64,000 bases of DNA from Paenibacillus eucommiae (GTDB taxonomy: Bacteria > Bacillota > Bacilli > Paenibacillales > NBRC-103111), in contig NZ_JAGGLB010000004.1 of NCBI RefSeq assembly GCF_017874215.1, forward strand, positions 1 to 64,000, in the 5' to 3' direction. Position numbers and translations under genes: made by a program. The notes beneath the pieces were generated by a model, which saw only the letters and a list, made by a program, of their open reading frames with translations, made no database searches and was not told the DNA's origin. Positions 1 to 8,734 of the stretch are shown here, one piece after another. Positions within the stretch are counted from its first letter, which is position 1. The number at the start of each line of letters is the position of its first letter.

Positions 1-588
1 GGCGCTGTTGGACCGGCGGGGCCAGCAGGAGCAACGGGCGCAACCGGCGGGGCCGGCGCTGTTGGACCGGCGGGACCGGCAGGAGCAACGGGCGCTACGG
101 GCGTAGCTGGGGCTGTTGGACCGGCGGGTTCGACCGGCGCGACTGGAGCAACTGGAGGAGTATTAAGCTTTGCTGATTTTTTTGCGTTGATGCCTCCCGA
201 TAATGCAGCAACAGTTGGTGACGGTACTGACGTAAGTTTTCCACAAGACGGACCTATTGGCGGAACTGCTATTTTCCGTTCCGGTGCCAGTCCCACTACT
301 TTTAATTTGTCTGTAATTGGCACTTATCAAGTCTTGTTCCAGGTGAGTGTAACTGAACCTGGCCAACTGATTTTGACCCTCAATGGTAATGACTTACCCT
401 ATACGGTGGCCGGGCGGGCAACAGGTACTTCTCAGATTATAGGAATGGCTCTAGTACAAACGACTTCCATCAATTCATTACTCACCGTACGAAATCCTGC
501 GGGCAATACCCCTGCACTAACCATCACTCCTAGTGCTGGAGGAGAAAGAGCTGTTTCTGCACACCTAGTTATCATGCAAATCGCTTAG
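1..588 (+). CDS. Collagen-like spore-surface protein, 3' part
   Basis: The open frame enters from the left edge, so the start is missing. About 52 residues of uninterrupted Gly-X-Y triplets (GPA, GAT, GAV) come first, rich in Gly-Ala-Thr, which in BclA-type exosporium proteins is the glycosylated stalk. The remaining ~140 residues start near LSFADFFALMPPDN and resemble the C-terminal beta-sandwich head of BclA-like proteins, which trimerises at the tip of the filament. The triplet DNA is itself repetitive (GGCGCTGTTGGACCGGCGGG recurs), so allele length is probably variable. No cysteine or membrane anchor is visible in the part present. The role on the spore or exosporium surface is inferred from the family. 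Confidence 0.85.
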   Translation, partial: GAVGPAGPAGATGATGGAGAVGPAGPAGATGATGVAGAVGPAGSTGATGATGGVLSFADFFALMPPDNAATVGDGTDVSFPQDGPIGGTAIFRSGASPTTFNLSVIGTYQVLFQVSVTEPGQLILTLNGNDLPYTVAGRATGTSQIIGMALVQTTSINSLLTVRNPAGNTPALTITPSAGGERAVSAHLVIMQIA

Positions 589-763
589 AGGTTACTAGAA
601 AAGCATTCGATTCAGTATCCTTGCAGCGCCCGCCGCATTTTATGTAGTTCGTCCACTAGAAACGATTGCACAAGGCACAGCTATTCCAGATCAGCTACAT
701 TTCGGGCGCGGAAAACCATGTAGGGTATGAGTTAAGTATATACGACTATCCTCAACCTTGCAG

Positions 764-796
764 CCGGACAAACTGATTTCTTGTCAGTTTGTCCGG
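764..796 (+). terminator. Strong hairpin after collagen-like gene
   Basis: CCGGACAAACTGA pairs perfectly with TCAGTTTGTCCGG (13 bp) around a 7-nt loop. No T-run follows, so it may be a weak or factor-assisted terminator or an mRNA 3' stabiliser. The rest of 589-947 holds no gene that I can support. Confidence 0.45.
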
Positions 797-873
797 AACA
801 AAAGGATTTGGGACTGTATATCTCTTTAACACTGCGCCGCTTTAATAAGCTCACATATTTTGCGATATGATAA

Positions 874-909
874 CAAAAAAACTCCCCAAATCATTGATTT
901 CGAGGAGTA
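874..909 (-). terminator. Rho-independent terminator of the ROK gene
   Basis: Read on the minus strand, ACTCC and GGAGT arms with inner AAAT/ATTT pairing are followed by seven T residues. It starts 38 bases after the stop of the ROK gene. Confidence 0.75.
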
Positions 910-947
910 TTGACCAAGGGACAATATACTGTAAGTATTTAACAACA

Positions 948-2084
948 TCAACCTTCTAAACTAAAAGAATTCCTGGCAAGCTCGAGAGCCCCCATAATGC
1001 CCTGCTTGTCGCCAAATGAATTGTACTCCAGCTGTAGCTTGACCGTTGCATAACGATTTGCCCTAAGCAAAATGGTGCGCTTTGTTTCCTCAAAAATAAT
1101 CGGCAACTCATATACCGGACCGCCCACATAAATTGCCCTCGGGTTAAATAAATTGATAATGTTGCTCAAGGCAATTCCAATCGCCTTACCAACATCTATG
1201 CAGATATCCATGGCAATTTTATCATTGTGAAGCAGTGCCTCAGCAATGGATGGGAAAGTGCCGTCTCTTAACCTATAGCTCCCTTCAATTAACGGATAGT
1301 TGGCCTGGTTTTCCAAGCATCCGTAATTGCCGCAGAAGCATCTAATTCCCCCTTCATCTGCCGTCGTATGCCCCAACAAACCACCCACATTGTCTGCGCC
1401 TCTGACCAACTGGTCATTAATCACAATACCGGAAACGATACCAAAGCCGATGTGTATCACCATAAAATTGCCAATGTGCCTCGCCTTGCCCATCGATTTC
1501 TCAATCAGCGCCATGGTACGTCCGCTCTCATCCAAAAAAATCGGACAGCTGAACTGATTCTGAAGCCTGTTGATGATATCCAGTTCACCCCATTGACTGA
1601 GATTGGGTATATTTAATATCCTCTTCATTTCCTCATCAACAATGCCTGTAACACCAATGCCCACTGCATCTATGTCCGTGGATTGAACCCCGGATTCAGT
1701 CAAAAACAGCTCCATTTTTTCTATCAAGAGCTTCATGATATCCAGTTCAGGATCCAACTCACTCGTAAGATACTCCGTATAGTGTGTAATACTCAGGCCG
1801 TGATCTGCCAAGGCTAACCGGACTTTATGCCCCCCGATATCCATGCCCAAATACCTGAACTTCTGCGGGTTCAAATAGAGCAGCACTTCTTTCCTGCCCA
1901 TCCCGCTCCCAATATGTTCTCCCTCAACCACATATTGCTGATCGATGAGTACTTTAGTTACTTTGGTGATGGTCGCCTGAGAGGCATCCGCCATTTCCGA
2001 CAACATTTTCCTGGATACACCATCACTTTTCTGGATACATTTCATCACTTTTAGTTCCATGGGGTCCAACTTGTCCAGCTTCAT
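948..2084 (-). CDS. ROK-family transcriptional repressor (NagC/XylR type)
   Basis: 378 residues, the usual length of ROK repressors. Residues 1-65 form a winged helix-turn-helix (MELKVMKCIQKSDGVSRKML onward). The rest is a ROK sugar-kinase-like fold with the phosphate-loop region YLGMDIGGHKVRLALADHG and the zinc motif CFCGNYGCLE (C-x-C-G-x2-G-C-x-E). Such proteins bind DNA without ligand and release it when a sugar or sugar derivative binds. It lies downstream of, and on the same strand as, the S-layer-anchored enzyme, suggesting control of carbohydrate use. A perfect split inverted repeat lies upstream of its start and is a candidate operator. The ligand cannot be told from sequence. Confidence 0.88.
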   Translation of the reverse strand: MKLDKLDPMELKVMKCIQKSDGVSRKMLSEMADASQATITKVTKVLIDQQYVVEGEHIGSGMGRKEVLLYLNPQKFRYLGMDIGGHKVRLALADHGLSITHYTEYLTSELDPELDIMKLLIEKMELFLTESGVQSTDIDAVGIGVTGIVDEEMKRILNIPNLSQWGELDIINRLQNQFSCPIFLDESGRTMALIEKSMGKARHIGNFMVIHIGFGIVSGIVINDQLVRGADNVGGLLGHTTADEGGIRCFCGNYGCLENQANYPLIEGSYRLRDGTFPSIAEALLHNDKIAMDICIDVGKAIGIALSNIINLFNPRAIYVGGPVYELPIIFEETKRTILLRANRYATVKLQLEYNSFGDKQGIMGALELARNSFSLEG

Positions 2085-2130
2085 CCTGACAGTTTCCTCT
2101 CAAATATAGAATGGAATAACGCACCCATAT

Positions 2131-2224
2131 AAATTGAACTAAAGTTTGGCATAGCGAATAATGGATATCCCCTTTTTCAGATGAAGTCTGGCCAAGGTTC
2201 GCCCTACATTTCTTAGTTCAATTT
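2131..2224. promoter_or_regulatory. Candidate ROK operator pair
   Basis: AAATTGAACTAA at 2131-2142 is exactly complementary to TTAGTTCAATTT at 2213-2224, 70 bp apart. ROK/XylR operators in Firmicutes contain TTAGTTT-type half-sites, so this pair 46-140 bp before the ROK start may serve autoregulation, possibly by looping. The rest of 2085-2428 contains only the hairpin at 2242-2267. Confidence 0.45.
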
Positions 2225-2241
2225 ACATAGTATAACAAAAT

Positions 2242-2267
2242 AGCTTCATTAATTATATAATGAAGCT
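2242..2267. terminator. Perfect 10-bp hairpin after the S-layer enzyme gene
   Basis: AGCTTCATTA, a 6-nt loop, then TAATGAAGCT. On the minus strand ATTTTGTT follows, a weak T-run, so it could end transcription from the 2429-6853 gene. Being a perfect dyad next to the candidate ROK operator, it could instead be a protein site. Confidence 0.4.
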
Positions 2268-2428
2268 GGACATGAGATTTACACAATCACATGGAAAAAA
2301 TGACCGGCAGCAACACTAGCAACACCCCATACACTACTCTACCTCGCATACACTAGGCAAAAAAATAGGAGCATGGCCAGTATCGCCGCCAATCATTCTT
2401 AGGGTCATCTGCTTATTATTAAGTGCTA

Positions 2429-5400
2429 TTAATCTAACTTGTATAAAGCAATATCATCTATATAAATCACATCTTGTTCCCCTTGATTCCACACAGCTAT
2501 TCCAAACATTATATTTCCTGGCAATCCGCCATTGTAGTTCTCAGTCAGTTCAAAAACAAACTCAATGCTTGCCCATCTGCCTTTCGTCTCGGAGAGCAGC
2601 TTCTTCTCGGAAATGACGCCCCCAAGTGTACCGCCGTCAGCATTGTACAGATTATGATAGAATTGGATCTCCCCGCGCGCTTCGGTATCTTCAGGCACAT
2701 AATAGTAAGCAAGTGCGGCATATTTCCCAGGAGATATCGGCCTCATCTGATAAATACCGCCATTGGGCTTCACACTTTGTACCGCAATGCTGTTCGCGCC
2801 TGTACGGCTCACATCTTGAGAAAGAATAACTTGACTGCCTGCCCCTTCTCTCCAATATTCCCAGTTTGTCATACCATTCTCGAAAGAGGGATTATCGATT
2901 AAATTATGTTTGACACCAACAGCTAGCAAAATGGAGAATAAATCACGAACAAGCGATGTTTCCGTTGTTGCTACAATTTCTGCTATACGTTGTCTAACCG
3001 CTCCATCCTCCGGTTCATTCATCATCCAATTCTGTATAGCCGCAAATGCACCATTGGCGAGCCCGGTCCATACGGTTAAGCTAACAGGCTGTCTTAATAC
3101 TGGATCCGTACTGAATTCAGTCAACAATTTTTGCCTAAGATCTGCCTTTTCCATCCTTAATACACTGCTCTCTACCAAAGCCAGTGCCTCGGCTTCATTT
3201 TGAGGCGTGACTACCACTCCCTCAGAAGGAAAGCTCAGGACGGAGGCTTCGTAATAATCAAAAGCGCGAAGCAAATACTGTGCCCGTTTTTTTTGCTGAG
3301 CCGTTTGGGCCTTGTTAACCACACTTTCAAGCAAGCTTTTCGTATACGTCAAATCCTCACTAGTGACATTTCTTAAATAACTGCTATCCAAGAAATCCAT
3401 AAATGTATGTCTGCTTTCTTGCTCCGCCCAATTCTTGTACCAGGACGTATCGAAGATCCGCTCTGTCCAAAACTGTTCCCAAAAATCGTAGTACAGCTTC
3501 AAATCGCCTGCCGCTTCTTCACCAACAGCCCTTACGTACCATTCGTCCACCAGCTCGTCAACATCCAAATCCGGGTTCCACTGCAGCTTCGTCGAAACCC
3601 ATGGTTTTGGACCTTCGCCAAAGTTTGGATATAATTCGGCTACATGAGCAACGACGCCATGCTCCTGCGCATACTTATAGTTCTCCGCCATTTTGTGGTT
3701 GTATATACGGGGTACTGCGTACACCGAGCCATATAAATATTCATACCAGCCTAATTGTCCCGCTGCCTGTTCCCACTCTAATGTATGCGAAGTTCCCGCA
3801 TCACCCATAACCTCATCTATCCAGGTCATTCTATCATCGGTGATATATGGAATGATTCGCGGATTCAACTCCACATTTTCAGGCAGATCGTACACCCAGG
3901 CATAGGCAAGCAAACCAAAATACTTGTCCGGATATTCCGCCAGAACGCCCTCAACCACTTCATTCACCCATGGATAATATACATTGGACAAGTTAGGCAG
4001 CCCAAGTGAGTTTACTGCGCCTCCTATATAGTTAGGAGAACTCGGATTCATTTCACAAAAATTAACGCTATCATTGATTCCCAAAGAATAGGAAACTTCA
4101 TCCGGATTATTCGCAAAGTAATTCTTAATGGTCGCGATCGCTGCCGCCGCCGTAGTGGAATTAAAACAAGGCTGCCAGTTGTAGGCATGAGTAGGCACGA
4201 CATTACCCGGATAGTACTCCGGATGATCTTTAAATTTTTTCGTATCAAAAAGATTGCTCATATTGTGATGAAATTTGATTTTTTCGTGCATTCTGTTGTT
4301 CTTTGCCCACTGAACCCATTCTAGAGGACTTTCCATTCCAAAAAATTGTCTCGAAATCGTGGCGGGCTCTTCCTGTAGTGTTCCAAACGGAATCGATATA
4401 TCCTCCAGGTGTGGTACATCTTCCCCGTCAGGTCCCGGCATGAGCCACCGGATACCCACATAACGTTCCAGAAACTCTGATACACCAAACTCTGTTCCCC
4501 AGCTTGTTGGTCCCACGATGGTCATGTTCCGTTCATCTTGGATGTCAATCACGTATCCATCGCCATCATTCATTCCTTGCAGAAGACCTTCTATCCTGAC
4601 CTTATCCCCGGCTGAATAGGTTCCGACATAAATACGTACTTCTGCATCCGTTTGTTCCTTGGTCTGAATAGGCAGTGCAGCTCCAGTAGACTTCCGTACA
4701 TATTCACTAAGCTTATTTGCAGCTTCTAATGTTTGTTGATTGGCGTCTCCAGTCACGATGATCGCTGCTGAGGTATGTCCCTTATCAACGATTACCAGCT
4801 TTGCAGCAACAACAACTGGAGCTGCTGTGACCGGCGCCATTTCCCTGTATGCAACGTGATAGACAACACTTTGTTCCAGCTCGGAAATGATGGGTACAAT
4901 TCCAATGGAGAGCGTTGCTTTCTTAGATGCTGCATCCCATTGTACAAGAGTTGGCGTAACAGTTACAGCTGCACCGCCATTAATAAACCTCTGTACTGTG
5001 AAATCACCGATATTAGGGACGTCATTCGGGATCCCATTCATCGTCACCGTAATTTTCCCGTTCACAGCGGTTGCCGTTACAATGTTAATCGGCTCGGCAG
5101 CTACAACCAGCGGAGGCGCATCAACCATTACTTTATATGCTACCCGGTATACTACACTTTGCTCCTGCCCTGCAACTAAGGGCACAGGCACAACGGAAAT
5201 TGTAGCCTTAAGGGCTGAAGCATCCCACAGTACGGAGACAAGAGATATCTTAACTGCAGGTCCGCCATTAATGGATTGTTCGATTTCAAAATCTTTGATT
5301 GTCGGAACTGCATTCGGAGCCTTGCTTAATATGACGGTGATTTCACCGTTAATGGCCGATGCTAAAACAATGTATGGCGGTCCTGTCGGGCTAGGAGTGC

Positions 5401-6853
5401 TTGGAGTGCTATTCCCGCCTGTTCCCGAGCCACTCCAGCCTTGAGTTCCCGTATTAGCCCCCTCTAACGAAAGCGGCTGCTTCTCGAACGTAGATCCTTT
5501 GGCCTGCTCTTTCAAAGAAGCCTTTTCGATCGTGCCTTGACCCAGCACCTTCGCAATGGACTCAAGCACCAGCAGGACGATCTTCGTGTCTTTCTCGATT
5601 TTCAGCCCTGTTCCTTTGGCCTGCGCGTGAATATTTAGCTTATCTATCATCCCTTGCAGCAGCTCGAGGGCTGTATTCGAAGCTTCCACATCTACTTGAG
5701 TAAAATTCCCTTTGAACTGCACCTTACTGCCAGTTGGCAATGTTCCCTCAATTTTAACACTCGTAAACCCTTTGGCAGACGGCACTGCTTCCTCAAGAAT
5801 GACAGAAGAACGGACCGTCACAGCCCCAGTCGCCGTGCTTCCTTCCAGCACGATGCGTACTGTCCCCGTTTTCTTATCAATGATTACAGCTGCCAGCACA
5901 GAGTTGAGGATATGAATGCTATTGGCTCCTCCGCCTTGTACGGTCGTTGCACCTTGAACCGTCACATTGTCAAGCGAAGCATCCCCTTCACCGATACCTT
6001 CGCCTAGCAGTAAATCTCCGGTAATGATCATATTGCGCAGCGTAACCCCCGGCGCCGTAATGACCACATTTCCAGCTATAGTTTCTTGTTCCTTAGCATC
6101 AGCAGATCCATACACACCCGCTTTATCGAAGCTTTTGGATGCAGTCTTACTTCCCTTGACCCGTTCAAGTGCCCTGCCCAGAATCGTTACCGCTTCTGCA
6201 CGTGTCATTGAGCCTAGCGGTTTGAAGCTTCCGTCCTCATATCCGCTTATAATATTATGCTCTGCAAGCTGCTGAACGGCAGCTTTACTCCATGAAGCAA
6301 TCGCTGCTGCATCTGTAAAAGCCTTCACAGCATTAGCTGCTTGGACTGCTTGATCCGCGTTATCTGCGTGATCCTCAAAATAAACTGCCAGAACTTTACC
6401 GAGCATGACTGCAGCTTCCTGCCTGCTAATCTCGTTATGTACACGGATAGTTTGATTCTCATACCCACTGAGGTAGCCAGCTTTTACCGCAATGGACACA
6501 TCCTCGTACTGCCAATCGGCTGCCGTCAAATCCGTAAAAGCAATCTCTGTTTTCTCCGTAAATCCGAAGGAGCGGTTCATTAAAGCAACCAGCTCGCCTC
6601 TGGCAATTTTCCGGTCAGGCTCAACCTGCCCGTTGGCATAGCCCTGCAGCAATCCTGCTTGCAGCCATTTGTTTAGCTCAGCCGCTGCCCAGTGCCCCTG
6701 AATATCTGAAGCTGTCTGACCCTCAGGCTTGGCGGCCTGCTGAACGGAATAATCTGAGGCAGCTCTACCGGTTGTTAAACCAAAGGAAGAGAAAATCACG
6801 CTAAAAATCAAAACAATCGTTAAGAATTTCGAAGGAAAAGAATTAAACTTCAC
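2429..6853 (-). CDS. S-layer-anchored DUF4838 carbohydrate-active protein
   Basis: About 1474 residues from GTG at 6853, chosen because GAGGA lies 7 nt before it; an in-frame ATG at 6880 has no ribosome site. Order of parts: signal peptide (FLTIVLIFSVIFSSFG); three SLH repeats (~40-235) that bind the wall polymer; a beta-helix-like Val/Ile/Gly-rich region (~255-460); a Ser/Thr/Pro linker; two similar Ig-like modules (~500-690, sharing the motif INGGPAVK / INGGAAVT); an alpha-glucuronidase-N-like fold (~690-830, GTEFGVSEFLERYVGIRWLM); a DUF4838 region with FGLLAYAW; and a C-terminal CBM4/9-like jelly roll (LIDNPSFENGMTNWEYW). This is a surface enzyme likely acting on a glucuronic-acid-containing or similar glycan. 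The activity is inferred and the catalytic residues are unassigned. A cre-like site lies upstream. Confidence 0.82.
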   Translation of the reverse strand: MKFNSFPSKFLTIVLIFSVIFSSFGLTTGRAASDYSVQQAAKPEGQTASDIQGHWAAAELNKWLQAGLLQGYANGQVEPDRKIARGELVALMNRSFGFTEKTEIAFTDLTAADWQYEDVSIAVKAGYLSGYENQTIRVHNEISRQEAAVMLGKVLAVYFEDHADNADQAVQAANAVKAFTDAAAIASWSKAAVQQLAEHNIISGYEDGSFKPLGSMTRAEAVTILGRALERVKGSKTASKSFDKAGVYGSADAKEQETIAGNVVITAPGVTLRNMIITGDLLLGEGIGEGDASLDNVTVQGATTVQGGGANSIHILNSVLAAVIIDKKTGTVRIVLEGSTATGAVTVRSSVILEEAVPSAKGFTSVKIEGTLPTGSKVQFKGNFTQVDVEASNTALELLQGMIDKLNIHAQAKGTGLKIEKDTKIVLLVLESIAKVLGQGTIEKASLKEQAKGSTFEKQPLSLEGANTGTQGWSGSGTGGNSTPSTPSPTGPPYIVLASAINGEITVILSKAPNAVPTIKDFEIEQSINGGPAVKISLVSVLWDASALKATISVVPVPLVAGQEQSVVYRVAYKVMVDAPPLVVAAEPINIVTATAVNGKITVTMNGIPNDVPNIGDFTVQRFINGGAAVTVTPTLVQWDAASKKATLSIGIVPIISELEQSVVYHVAYREMAPVTAAPVVVAAKLVIVDKGHTSAAIIVTGDANQQTLEAANKLSEYVRKSTGAALPIQTKEQTDAEVRIYVGTYSAGDKVRIEGLLQGMNDGDGYVIDIQDERNMTIVGPTSWGTEFGVSEFLERYVGIRWLMPGPDGEDVPHLEDISIPFGTLQEEPATISRQFFGMESPLEWVQWAKNNRMHEKIKFHHNMSNLFDTKKFKDHPEYYPGNVVPTHAYNWQPCFNSTTAAAAIATIKNYFANNPDEVSYSLGINDSVNFCEMNPSSPNYIGGAVNSLGLPNLSNVYYPWVNEVVEGVLAEYPDKYFGLLAYAWVYDLPENVELNPRIIPYITDDRMTWIDEVMGDAGTSHTLEWEQAAGQLGWYEYLYGSVYAVPRIYNHKMAENYKYAQEHGVVAHVAELYPNFGEGPKPWVSTKLQWNPDLDVDELVDEWYVRAVGEEAAGDLKLYYDFWEQFWTERIFDTSWYKNWAEQESRHTFMDFLDSSYLRNVTSEDLTYTKSLLESVVNKAQTAQQKKRAQYLLRAFDYYEASVLSFPSEGVVVTPQNEAEALALVESSVLRMEKADLRQKLLTEFSTDPVLRQPVSLTVWTGLANGAFAAIQNWMMNEPEDGAVRQRIAEIVATTETSLVRDLFSILLAVGVKHNLIDNPSFENGMTNWEYWREGAGSQVILSQDVSRTGANSIAVQSVKPNGGIYQMRPISPGKYAALAYYYVPEDTEARGEIQFYHNLYNADGGTLGGVISEKKLLSETKGRWASIEFVFELTENYNGGLPGNIMFGIAVWNQGEQDVIYIDDIALYKLD

Positions 6854-6902
6854 GGCTTCATCCTCATTTCTTAATTTCATTTGTACAACTATAAGGCTTA
6901 AA

Positions 6903-6916
6903 TGATAGCGCTTTCT
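6903..6916 (-). promoter_or_regulatory. cre-like site (CcpA) upstream of the S-layer enzyme
   Basis: On the minus strand AGAAAGCGCTATCA matches TGWAANCGNTNWCA at 13 of 14 positions. It is 50 bases before the chosen GTG start, a position suited to catabolite repression. Confidence 0.5.
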
Positions 6917-7162
6917 TCATGGCTATTGGCATCCCTCCACAACCGTCTTATTTAAGTAGAAACATGTTGGTGTTAACCATACTGCCTCTTTTACAGCGTC
7001 CATGTACTTCTTGCAAATCACATTTAGAGCTATTCACTCATTTATATAATTTACAAATTTAATTATATATACAGAAAAATCATTTGTAAAGCTGTTATTT
7101 TTATAAATAAAATAAATAGTTCTAATTAAATGACTGAATATCGTGTTTTTTAGGTTATTTAA

Positions 7163-7195
7163 TTCAATATAATTTATTGAATGAATTATATTGAA
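7163..7195. promoter_or_regulatory. AT-rich perfect inverted repeat
   Basis: TTCAATATAATT and AATTATATTGAA (12 bp each) flank 9 nt. It lies in the 514-bp gap between the DoxX and S-layer genes, which is otherwise AT-rich without a gene. It may be an operator or a weak terminator; no T-run follows on either strand. Confidence 0.3.
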
Positions 7196-7282
7196 GGTTT
7201 TTGTTACTATTCCACAATTTCTAACATGAATTTTCTCAAATTAGACAATTCTTTCATCCTATACACTCCAATCAAAATAAAA

Positions 7283-7321
7283 AAAAGATCCACTGCGTTT
7301 TTCAACGGCAGTAGATCTTTT
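7283..7321 (-). terminator. Bidirectional-looking terminator after the DoxX gene
   Basis: AAAAGATC and GATCTTTT arms continue into ACTGC/GCAGT pairing after one mismatch. T-runs flank both sides. It lies 47 bases after the DoxX stop. Confidence 0.7.
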
Positions 7322-7367
7322 GTGTTAGCTCTAAAATTATTGTTCCTAATGTTCATTCATTATATTG

Positions 7368-7736
7368 TTAATTCGGAAATTGAGCCAGATCAGACCATCT
7401 GAGCAGCAGTACAACTACTGATAAAACAAAAAGTAAAATCGCCGGAAACGTATCCTTAAGCGAATCTTTAATCCGTACATGAACAAGAATAGCAACAAAC
7501 ATCGTTATAGCCAGGACAAGAGCAGCTGCTGCAGCCCAACTGTTCGTCCAAATCCCCACAATCATCCCGACAGCGGCAATTAGTTCAACCAGACCTGTAA
7601 CAACTCGGAACCATTGGGGAAGACCCCATTTTTTGAACCCTTCAACATGCATCTTCGAACCAGTAATTTTCCCAAAGCCACCCATTATAAAAGCCAGACC
7701 CAGAAGAACTTGTAAAACTATAGATACAATATTCAA
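7368..7736 (-). CDS. DoxX-family small membrane protein
   Basis: 122 residues with four hydrophobic segments and the DoxX signature region VLLGLAFIMGGFGKITGS near the N-terminus. It starts at TTG (7736) with AAGGGG 8 nt upstream. DoxX-like proteins are four-helix inner-membrane proteins, some linked to thiol or quinone redox reactions. This one stands alone between terminators, so no pathway can be assigned. Confidence 0.8.
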   Translation of the reverse strand: MNIVSIVLQVLLGLAFIMGGFGKITGSKMHVEGFKKWGLPQWFRVVTGLVELIAAVGMIVGIWTNSWAAAAALVLAITMFVAILVHVRIKDSLKDTFPAILLFVLSVVVLLLRWSDLAQFPN

Positions 7737-7912
7737 TTCTCTTTCCCCTTTCCATGTAAATAATAACTGAGTCTAACAAAGTTACAGTATTCCTCGAAAA
7801 AATAATTGCAGTCCATCCAAGCATCGGTTTAACTGCAATCATCACAAGCACATTATATAATTGTTTAATTAGTTTGGCAAGAACAATTTCTTCAGTGTCT
7901 TCAGTTTTCCAA

Positions 7913-7952
7913 TTCTTAATTTCTTAATTTTTTAATTTTTTAATTTCTTAAT
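7913..7952. repeat. 8-bp tandem repeat, five units
   Basis: TTCTTAAT / TTTTTAAT units run head to tail. It lies in the gene-free stretch 7737-8734, which also holds a hairpin array, two more microsatellites and a terminator. Confidence 0.8.
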
Positions 7953-8084
7953 GACTCAACCTAATAATCAGTGCTTACAGTCAAGCTAACATTCGATGGA
8001 GGCTAAATGCTACGAAAATGCCAGTTTTATAGCGGCCCGGTACTTGTCATAGCTATTTTCATATCGCGAGGGTAACACGTGCAC

Positions 8085-8267
8085 TAATGGTCACCGCAGT
8101 CCGTTAGAAGCGGAAATGCAGCGAAATGAGATTGTAACGGTCACGGATATCCCTTACAGGCTGAAAAGGGGCAATTGTGGGGAAGACCGCCCTTCTAATG
8201 GTCGCGGGTGTCCATTAGAATCGTGAATATGTAAAAATCAGTCTCTAAAGGTCAGCGGTGACCGTTA
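8085..8267. repeat. Four-hairpin array, type C
   Basis: Four 22-nt imperfect palindromes of form TAA-n-GG ... CC-n-TTA start at 8085, 8135, 8196 and 8246 (steps 50, 61, 50). The third is TAATGG/CCATTA. In the fourth, GGTCA pairs with TGACC, and its outer arms extend to GTCTC and GAGAC. Spacing matches the arrays at 27205, 27833 and 52859 although the stems differ. No coding frame explains it. Confidence 0.65.
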
Positions 8268-8450
8268 GAGACAGGTCCTTTCCGTATCTGGAAGATATCT
8301 TCCGTCGTTGTGATATACGGATTCTGCATCGGTCTATTCCTCTTTTGTTGTTGGGTAGGACTTTCAACCGTACAGGATTGGCAGACGTTTTTCCAGTTTT
8401 AGCTATCCATTCATTTGTCAAGCACTGATTGTGGTGTTGAGCCTTCTTAA

Positions 8451-8504
8451 TTTCCATATTTCCATATTTCCATATTTCCATATTTCCATATTTCCATATT
8501 TCCA
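8451..8504. repeat. 8-bp microsatellite, TTTCCATA
   Basis: Six perfect units plus a partial seventh. In one frame it would encode a repeated Tyr-Gly-Asn-Met-Glu-Ile-Trp-Lys run, but no ribosome site or conserved protein supports translation. Confidence 0.9.
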
Positions 8505-8636
8505 GAGGGATTGTATTATAAATATTCATTTATCAAGAGAATATAACCTACGCACTTCATTTTGGAGCAGTCTGGGTTATACCTGATTTACTTTTCTTAG
8601 TCCCAGTCGAACTGGGGTTTTCATATACAATAAAAC

Positions 8637-8658
8637 AAAGCTGCCGGCCGGCAGCTTT
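8637..8658 (-). terminator. GC-rich terminator after the GNAT gene
   Basis: AAAGCTGCCGG is fully self-complementary with CCGGCAGCTTT. On the minus strand TTTGTTTTATT follows. It lies 77 bases after the GNAT stop. Confidence 0.75.
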
Positions 8659-8692
8659 AGATGATGGATCAAAGTTTGTATACGTCTTGAAC

Positions 8693-8734
8693 TTACAAAT
8701 TACAAATTATAAATTATAAATTACAAATTACAGA
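8693..8734. repeat. 7-bp tandem repeat abutting a stop codon
   Basis: Six TTACAAA-like units (TTACAAA, TTATAAA, TTACAGA) end on the base before the stop codon of the minus-strand GNAT gene. Confidence 0.85.

Noticed and set aside
8245..8529. Small protein with repeated Tyr-Gly-Asn-Met-Glu-Ile-Trp
   Set aside because: It is just the 8-bp TTTCCATA microsatellite read in frame; no ribosome site, and it overlaps a hairpin of array C.
8602..8616. Plus-strand terminator (CCCAGT-CGA-ACTGGG then GTTTT)
   Set aside because: The hairpin is good but no plus-strand gene precedes it; it may be a relic.
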